Shown in pieces: positions 58,844 through 64,000 of a stretch of 64,000 nucleotides of DNA. The notes under the pieces were generated by a model. The model did no database searches, was not told the origin of the DNA, and worked only from the letters and a program-made list of their open reading frames with translations. The position numbers and the translations under genes are program-made. Source of the stretch: Lunularia cruciata (lineage: Eukaryota > Streptophyta > Marchantiopsida > Lunulariales > Lunulariaceae); the NCBI GenBank assembly GCA_948567375.1, contig OX419760.1:62616911-62680910 (forward strand). The letters are read 5' to 3'. How positions within the stretch are numbered: the stretch's first letter is position 1; each line of letters begins with the position of its first letter.

Positions 58844-61560
58844 GGTCCTCGATTAAAACTACGTGGAACCGGAGGTAATCAATCCCCCTGATATCTGCGC
58901 TTCCAGCTGACAAGTTGCAGCACTCTTTTTTCTCTAGATTTTCTGTTGCAAATCTATAGTCTCCAACTCTACTCGTCCCAGTTCATCAAATGACTAATTC
59001 TGACCTACGCATGCCGTAATACCCTGTGTATGTGGAACCTCTTCTTAAAGGACCCCACTAATCTCCAGCAAAAGTTGACCCACCTAAATGTGGTGCTCAG
59101 ATCGGGACAGCAAACTAAGTCGTGGAGAGATTCCCGGTTGAAGAATCTTCTCTAGCAAGTTCTAACTTTCAGACAACGGCCCCTGAAGCATTGACCAGGA
59201 ACGAATGCTGAACCCCCGTGTCAAAGAGGGAAAATGGGTATCAGCTTCGCACTCATAAGCGCACGCCTCGATGCCTAAACCGAAGAGATAGCAAACTAAT
59301 CCGGAAGAGCTGGACAGATTTCTGAAGCGCCCTGAGGGGAAAGCCATCATCGTTCAGCATCTGCCTCTCAGACTCCATTCCATAATGCCAAAAGCCAGCC
59401 TTCCCAGTCAATCTGTCTCTCTCTACCACAAAGATTACAATTAGCTACCCCTCGTTAACAGCCCGAGTAGCTCTGCGCGCTCTGACGTTAGGCGATTGAT
59501 TGTTTGCACGACACAGCCGGTCTGGCAACTGGTTTCTACAATCAGCTTTTCTCTGCCGTCTGCCTAGCAAACAATCCCCCCCGGTTTGCACAGCGAGATC
59601 TATCTTTGCGCCCGAACGATAGAGAAGAAAGAATGTCTCGTGAGAAAGAGAATAGATCCGCTCGCTCAGCTTCTAGGAAGACACCGAGTCTGCCTTCCTT
59701 CCTTCCCTCAGGAGTGCGATACTCTACACGCTCACAAAGGAAAGGGAGATCTTCCCCCCTCGCGCCAAGCCCTCTCCATGCTCAATTCATCTCATCTCTA
59801 ATGTGTATAGCAGTCTGTTCTCCTCCTCCTTCGTTCCCTCTTGACCCAAACCGAACCCCCAAAGGCAACTTAACCGGTTGACAGACAGCTTACCCGAAAC
59901 CGGACCTTAAAAAAGACCTCCAAAAAACAAATCTCCTGCGACCTCCAGCCACGTCGTCCTAAAATATCAAATCAAAAAAGACGAAGTGAAAGAATCCCTC
60001 TTTATTCCTCATCGCTGCTATTGCCCCTGGCTGATGCTCGAGCAGGTCCGTCTGTGTTTCTCTCCTCTCCTCCTCTTCTTTCTCTGCAGGCAGGAGGAGG
60101 GTAATGACGCACCCGAGACTCTTGCCTACACACTATGAACCCCAAATTCCTTCTAGAACCTCAACATTACTTCAACGCTGCCAGACTTCAGGCGATGGCC
60201 AGACAGATTCAGTGCTGCTTCTCGGATTCTCGGCTACCTTCTGCCTGGGATTGAGCTTCCCGGCACTGCCCTACTTTGCTTATCTGATCTTCTTCCGCCC
60301 CAACCGAGCGAGCAACCAGATTAAGGAGGGAAGGAGGCAGGGAGGACAGGACCATCAGCACAACCTACTCATCTTCCTCATCACCACGCGGCGTTGAACA
60401 CTACTCCTGTCAATTCGGCCCTTCCGCCAAAGAGAACCGCCGAACCATTGCGACTTGGGGCGCTCTCCTCTGTGGGTTCCACCACCTCCATATTCTCATT
60501 CTGTCCGATTGCTTGCTTCTCCATTTGCAATTCCCCCAACCGATCTTCCTCCTCCTTCCCTTGACCCAGACCTCCGATCGATGTTCTCCCCATCTTTCTG
60601 TCCAAAGGACAGGGACCCGCCATAGCCAAAAACCTCGTAAGGCTCTTTCTTCTCTCGCCAACTTCCTTTGCTGGCGAGACCTGTCATTATTGCTGTCTTC
60701 GCCGTGTGCCCACCTGTTCCGTATTCCCTTCTACTGTTTACCGGCACACGCAGAACTGTTCATACAGTTTTAACGGCACCTTGGTGACTCCCCAGAAGGA
60801 AAAATCTCGAAATAACTCTTTAAGTCTACCTGACTTCGCCATAACTCTTTCCCGGTAAGATGCAAACCGCAAGCGATCATTTCTAAAATCTGCCGGGAAT
60901 GAATCTGCACTGCTGGCCGGATCTAGCCGACAAGTGTTTGCAGGTAGACTGCCCTCCCGAGTCTAAACAAATCGTACCCGTCGATGCAATGTAGGGTGTG
61001 GTGTACCTTCGGTTCGAAGGACGGGTTGCCCTTCCCCACTTGACAACGCGTCCCCGCGTCATACTTTTGACCGGTATTATGTACTGTACCGTGGTGTACT
61101 GCGGCCTCGTCCCTCGTCGTAAGGACCTTGCAACGCAGTTAAACACCCGGTCTACATCAAGAGAACGTTCTGCCTTCCTCCTCACAGGTCTCTCCCTCCT
61201 CTCCTGTCCTGCCTCGCACTCGCTGTCAATTCTTCTTTACTTTGTGGAAAGGAGGGCAACAACTGGAAGGATCGAACGAATATCCTTCGCCAAATCCCTC
61301 TCCTATAGTGTAGTCCCATCACTCTGGACGGTGCTTTCGCACCTGCTGCGACGGCAGTCTTCGTTATCTTCTCTCAGATACGCTGGAACGTCTTGGTGGG
61401 CACTGTCAGGACAAAGAAAAGGTCCAAAACAGAGACGCCGGTGTCTTACATGTCAAAATCTATTATATAAACAATATTCTAAAGGAGCCTTCTTCGGCTC
61501 TTTCCTTCGAGAATCCTTCGAGAAGTTTAACGTTGTTTACACTAAGAAACGATATTGATA
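58844..61560 (-). promoter_or_regulatory. Upstream region of the flippase gene (promoter and 5' UTR)
   Basis: GC-richer, pyrimidine-rich on the plus strand (so GA-rich on the transcribed strand), with CT tracts near 60,056-60,095 and 60,510-60,560. It holds open frames up to 186 residues (60,998-61,558, plus) with no recognisable domain and low-complexity Ser/Leu/Arg content; I treat them as chance frames. The region presumably contains the flippase promoter and leader. Whether a divergent transcript also starts here cannot be decided. No clear TATA box was found at a convincing distance. Confidence 0.45.
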
Positions 61561-64000
61561 TTGATAGTCAGCTATATCTCGAAATATGAAGAAGGTAAAA
61601 ATGGTTCTCTAAAATATCTCGATGCGGGCGTCCAGCTGTGTGAGGGACGGGACTTCAGAGTCTATTTTGGTGATGATAGCTCTAATCTGCAACGTACTTC
61701 TAGTAGTTTAGATTTCAGATTGTAGTCCTCTCGAGATAGCATAGTCAACCATCAAAGCACCTAACCTGGGGTATAATTTACCCATTTTTTATTCTTAGAA
61801 TGTTCACATTGTATGGTGTTCGACAATCTGCACTTTGCATTTCCGTCAGTAACCCGATCAATTTGAACTGCTACGCGGTTGTCCTTTCTATTCTCCTTAT
61901 CACAAAGTACTTTCTCGCATTGGAAACAGAAAAGTAGAAATCCGACAGTAGGGAGAAGGGGGCGATAGGATAGAGGAGAGAGAGAGAGTGGAGAGTGAGG
62001 GAGAGAGGTGAGAGAAACTATTCAATTTCTTAAGTGTAGATTAGGTTATAGGTAAATAGGTTATAAGTGAGTCTCCTCAGTTTTTATTTTCGTTTTACTG
62101 GTATCTAAATTGAAGGTTACGAACAAATTATGTGAAGAGAGTCATTCTTTGGTTTTTAATTTGTGTTCTATTGGTATAAAAATTGAATACAATGGAATAT
62201 TTCTCCTCAGTTCTTATTTTGGTTTTACAGGTATCCAAAATGAAGTTTATGAAAAATTAAGTGTAAAGATAGTCATTTTTTGGATTTTAATTTACGTTCT
62301 ATTAGTACAAAATTGAATACAATGGAAAAATGTTATGTGATAATGTAAATATAATTGGATTATTTGGGTTTCGATTGAATATTGTAGTGTGAGAGTGATG
62401 GTTAGGACGTTTTGTTTGTAATTTCTTGGTTACGTGGAACTTGGTTTCAAATCTATAGAGATAAAAGATAGAAGTCAGGAGAATTTATAGTTTTTAAAAA
62501 TTGGAGAGTTAGTTATATTTATATAAATATTAATTATATCATATGGGACGTGAGTGAGTGTTTAATTTAGAAATATGATAAGATAAAAAGAATAGAGCTT
62601 CTAGTTTTATTACAGTTATTTATATATTGATTGTATTATAATTATTCTTATATTAGCTATAGTTTCATTTTTCATACACGATATGAATATATTATGTACA
62701 ATGTATCATAGATTCTTCACTTTGCAATGGATAAAAACCTATGTAAGAAAGACATACAAGAACTATAATTGGATCATTTTGAACTTCTTCAAGTGAGACG
62801 AGTGATTGATACATTGGCATTATTGATATTAGAGATTGATATATGTTTTTTTTTTTTTTACAAATCAATTGAGTCATAAGAGTAATTAGTTATCTTTTGA
62901 AGCTATTTTAGACTATTTTTTCATATTCACTTTTGTTTTATAGATTTCCTTTCTTTCCTTCTTTATATCACGAGGTTAGACAAGCTTTTCACTTATTATT
63001 TGATTTTTGCTCAAGATCCAATAGACAAATTAACATATATGAGTTAGATATATTAATTGAATCATTCACTTTTATTTTGTAGGTTTCCTTGTAGTTGGTT
63101 ATTTTTTAGACTATTTGAAACTATTTACAATGTCCACGCTTATTCTAAATTTTTTCTTGTACATTCCATGACAAGGTTAGACAAGCTTTCACTTATTATT
63201 CCATTGATTTGATGAGTTAGCATAGTTTTCATTTCTCTTTCTCCCATAATAATATCTTTATTATCTTCATTATCCCCAACATGCCTCTTAACAAAGAGGA
63301 GTGTTGGGTAGAGAAAAATTGCTACAAGATTCTATAGATTCCTAGTTGTGGATTGAATAACCTTACAAGAGGAGTTTATTTGAGCTACACATTTTAAAAG
63401 ACTATTTTAATAATAAAATACTCTATATTCCACTTGATACAATGGTATAGGATATTGGATCATGCTAAAGAATATAATAAACCTACACAAATTCTATATC
63501 TTTTTTTTATAAGTAATCTTATTAACAAGATTATTTTGTCCTCACTCCTCTTACATCCTTTGCCAAATAACAAATATATAACGTCTTGGATTGCCCATTT
63601 GATGAGTTATTATATCTTAATAAATTTCTTTTTACTCATGCATTATGTACAACATAACAATTATGACTACATCTCTCTTCAAGAGGCTTCTTACAACTAT
63701 TTTATGAGCATCATCTTAAAGATTGATTTTACAGAGATGGACCATGTATAATTTTATAGAGTTATTGGCTGTAATAATAGCAAGGAGGAAGATTCATATG
63801 TTAATTAGTGAAGTATTATGTTTAGTAGACTTGTCATAATGGAGAATAATATGAAGAATTTTAGACCAAAGTGTTAGTGGGGAAATTTTATTACATTTAT
63901 TATCCTCAACATCATTCTAACTTCCATAAGCATCGTTGTACATATCAAATTAAAGTTAATATCTCCAGAAATTATAAGAGTATAAATATTTGTGGCATTA
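61561..64000. other. AT-rich intergenic DNA
   Basis: Composition falls sharply to AT-rich after about 61,560. No gene recognised; the longest frame (63,434-63,751, 105 residues) is low complexity. Contains a GA-rich tract (61,971-62,018), a 130-bp tandem duplication, and a diverged repeat of GAGGTTAGACAAGC / AAGGTTAGACAAGC segments near 62,971 and 63,174. Confidence 0.55.
62073..62326 (+). repeat. Tandem duplication, 130-bp period
   Basis: CTCCTCAG at 62,073 and 62,203 start two units that share GTTTTACNGGTATC, AGTCATTNTTTGG and AAATTGAATACAATGG in the same order. Confidence 0.85.

Noticed and set aside
60998-61558. 186-residue plus-strand frame as a gene
   Set aside because: No recognised domain, skewed Ser/Leu/Arg composition and it lies in the GC-rich upstream region of the flippase, where chance frames are common.
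1-64000. CRISPR arrays, bacterial operons or phage modules
   Set aside because: All organisation is eukaryotic: introns with GT-AG borders, LTR retrotransposons, TATA boxes. Regular short repeats are coding repeats in pol or minisatellites.

Overview
This window is plant nuclear DNA. The only clearly functional protein-coding gene I can build is an 11-exon aminophospholipid flippase (P4-type ATPase, ALA family) on the minus strand at 53,473-58,843. The left two thirds is a graveyard of Ty3/gypsy LTR retrotransposons. Chromodomain-bearing Ty3/gypsy elements primed by initiator-Met tRNA, a plant ALA protein and short GT-AG introns (about 50-240 bp) all point to a land plant. The compact introns make a non-flowering plant such as a bryophyte plausible, but that is inference and the species cannot be fixed from the window.

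Layout. 1-5,225: chromovirus copy A (minus), inserted into an older fragment E of the same family (5,226-6,230, plus). 6,567-7,197: a solo LTR-like copy of a second family. 7,519-10,567: three direct LTR copies of a third family (TGTAATACC...TATTACA) alternating with a duplicated piece of gypsy chromodomain sequence, embedded in decayed chromovirus F (10,568-15,505, minus). 15,506-19,376: non-coding DNA with a microsatellite, two diverged repeats about 1.08 kb apart and a degenerate minisatellite. 19,377-25,040: chromovirus B (plus), full length, with 424-bp LTRs that differ at only about four sites and a perfect 5-bp target duplication (TGTAG). 25,288-29,760: older relative H, truncated at 3'. 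29,761-35,700: mostly unassigned DNA. 35,700-40,910: element I, a decayed Ty3/gypsy element of another lineage with its 3' LTR. 40,915-43,656: 5' part of relative G, with a solo LTR (42,180-42,914, target duplication ACCAT) inside gag. 43,657-46,060: unassigned DNA and dispersed repeats. 46,061-48,620: a GC-richer block with a perfect hairpin, of possible organellar origin. 48,628-50,970: pieces of an unidentified minus-strand gene or gene relic. 53,473-58,843: the flippase. 58,844-61,560: its GC-richer upstream region. 61,561-64,000: AT-rich DNA without genes.

How the parts relate. The five related chromovirus copies (A, B, E, F, H) plus G allow internal comparison. Their LTRs carry clustered GAAnnTTC palindromes like heat-shock elements directly upstream of the TATA box. 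A 60-bp (20-residue) repeat varies in number between protease and reverse transcriptase. Gag and pol sit in a -1 frame relation. The two best-preserved copies share an in-frame stop in reverse transcriptase that older copies lack. Together this suggests a recently active family, perhaps mobilised in trans, with potentially stress-responsive LTRs.
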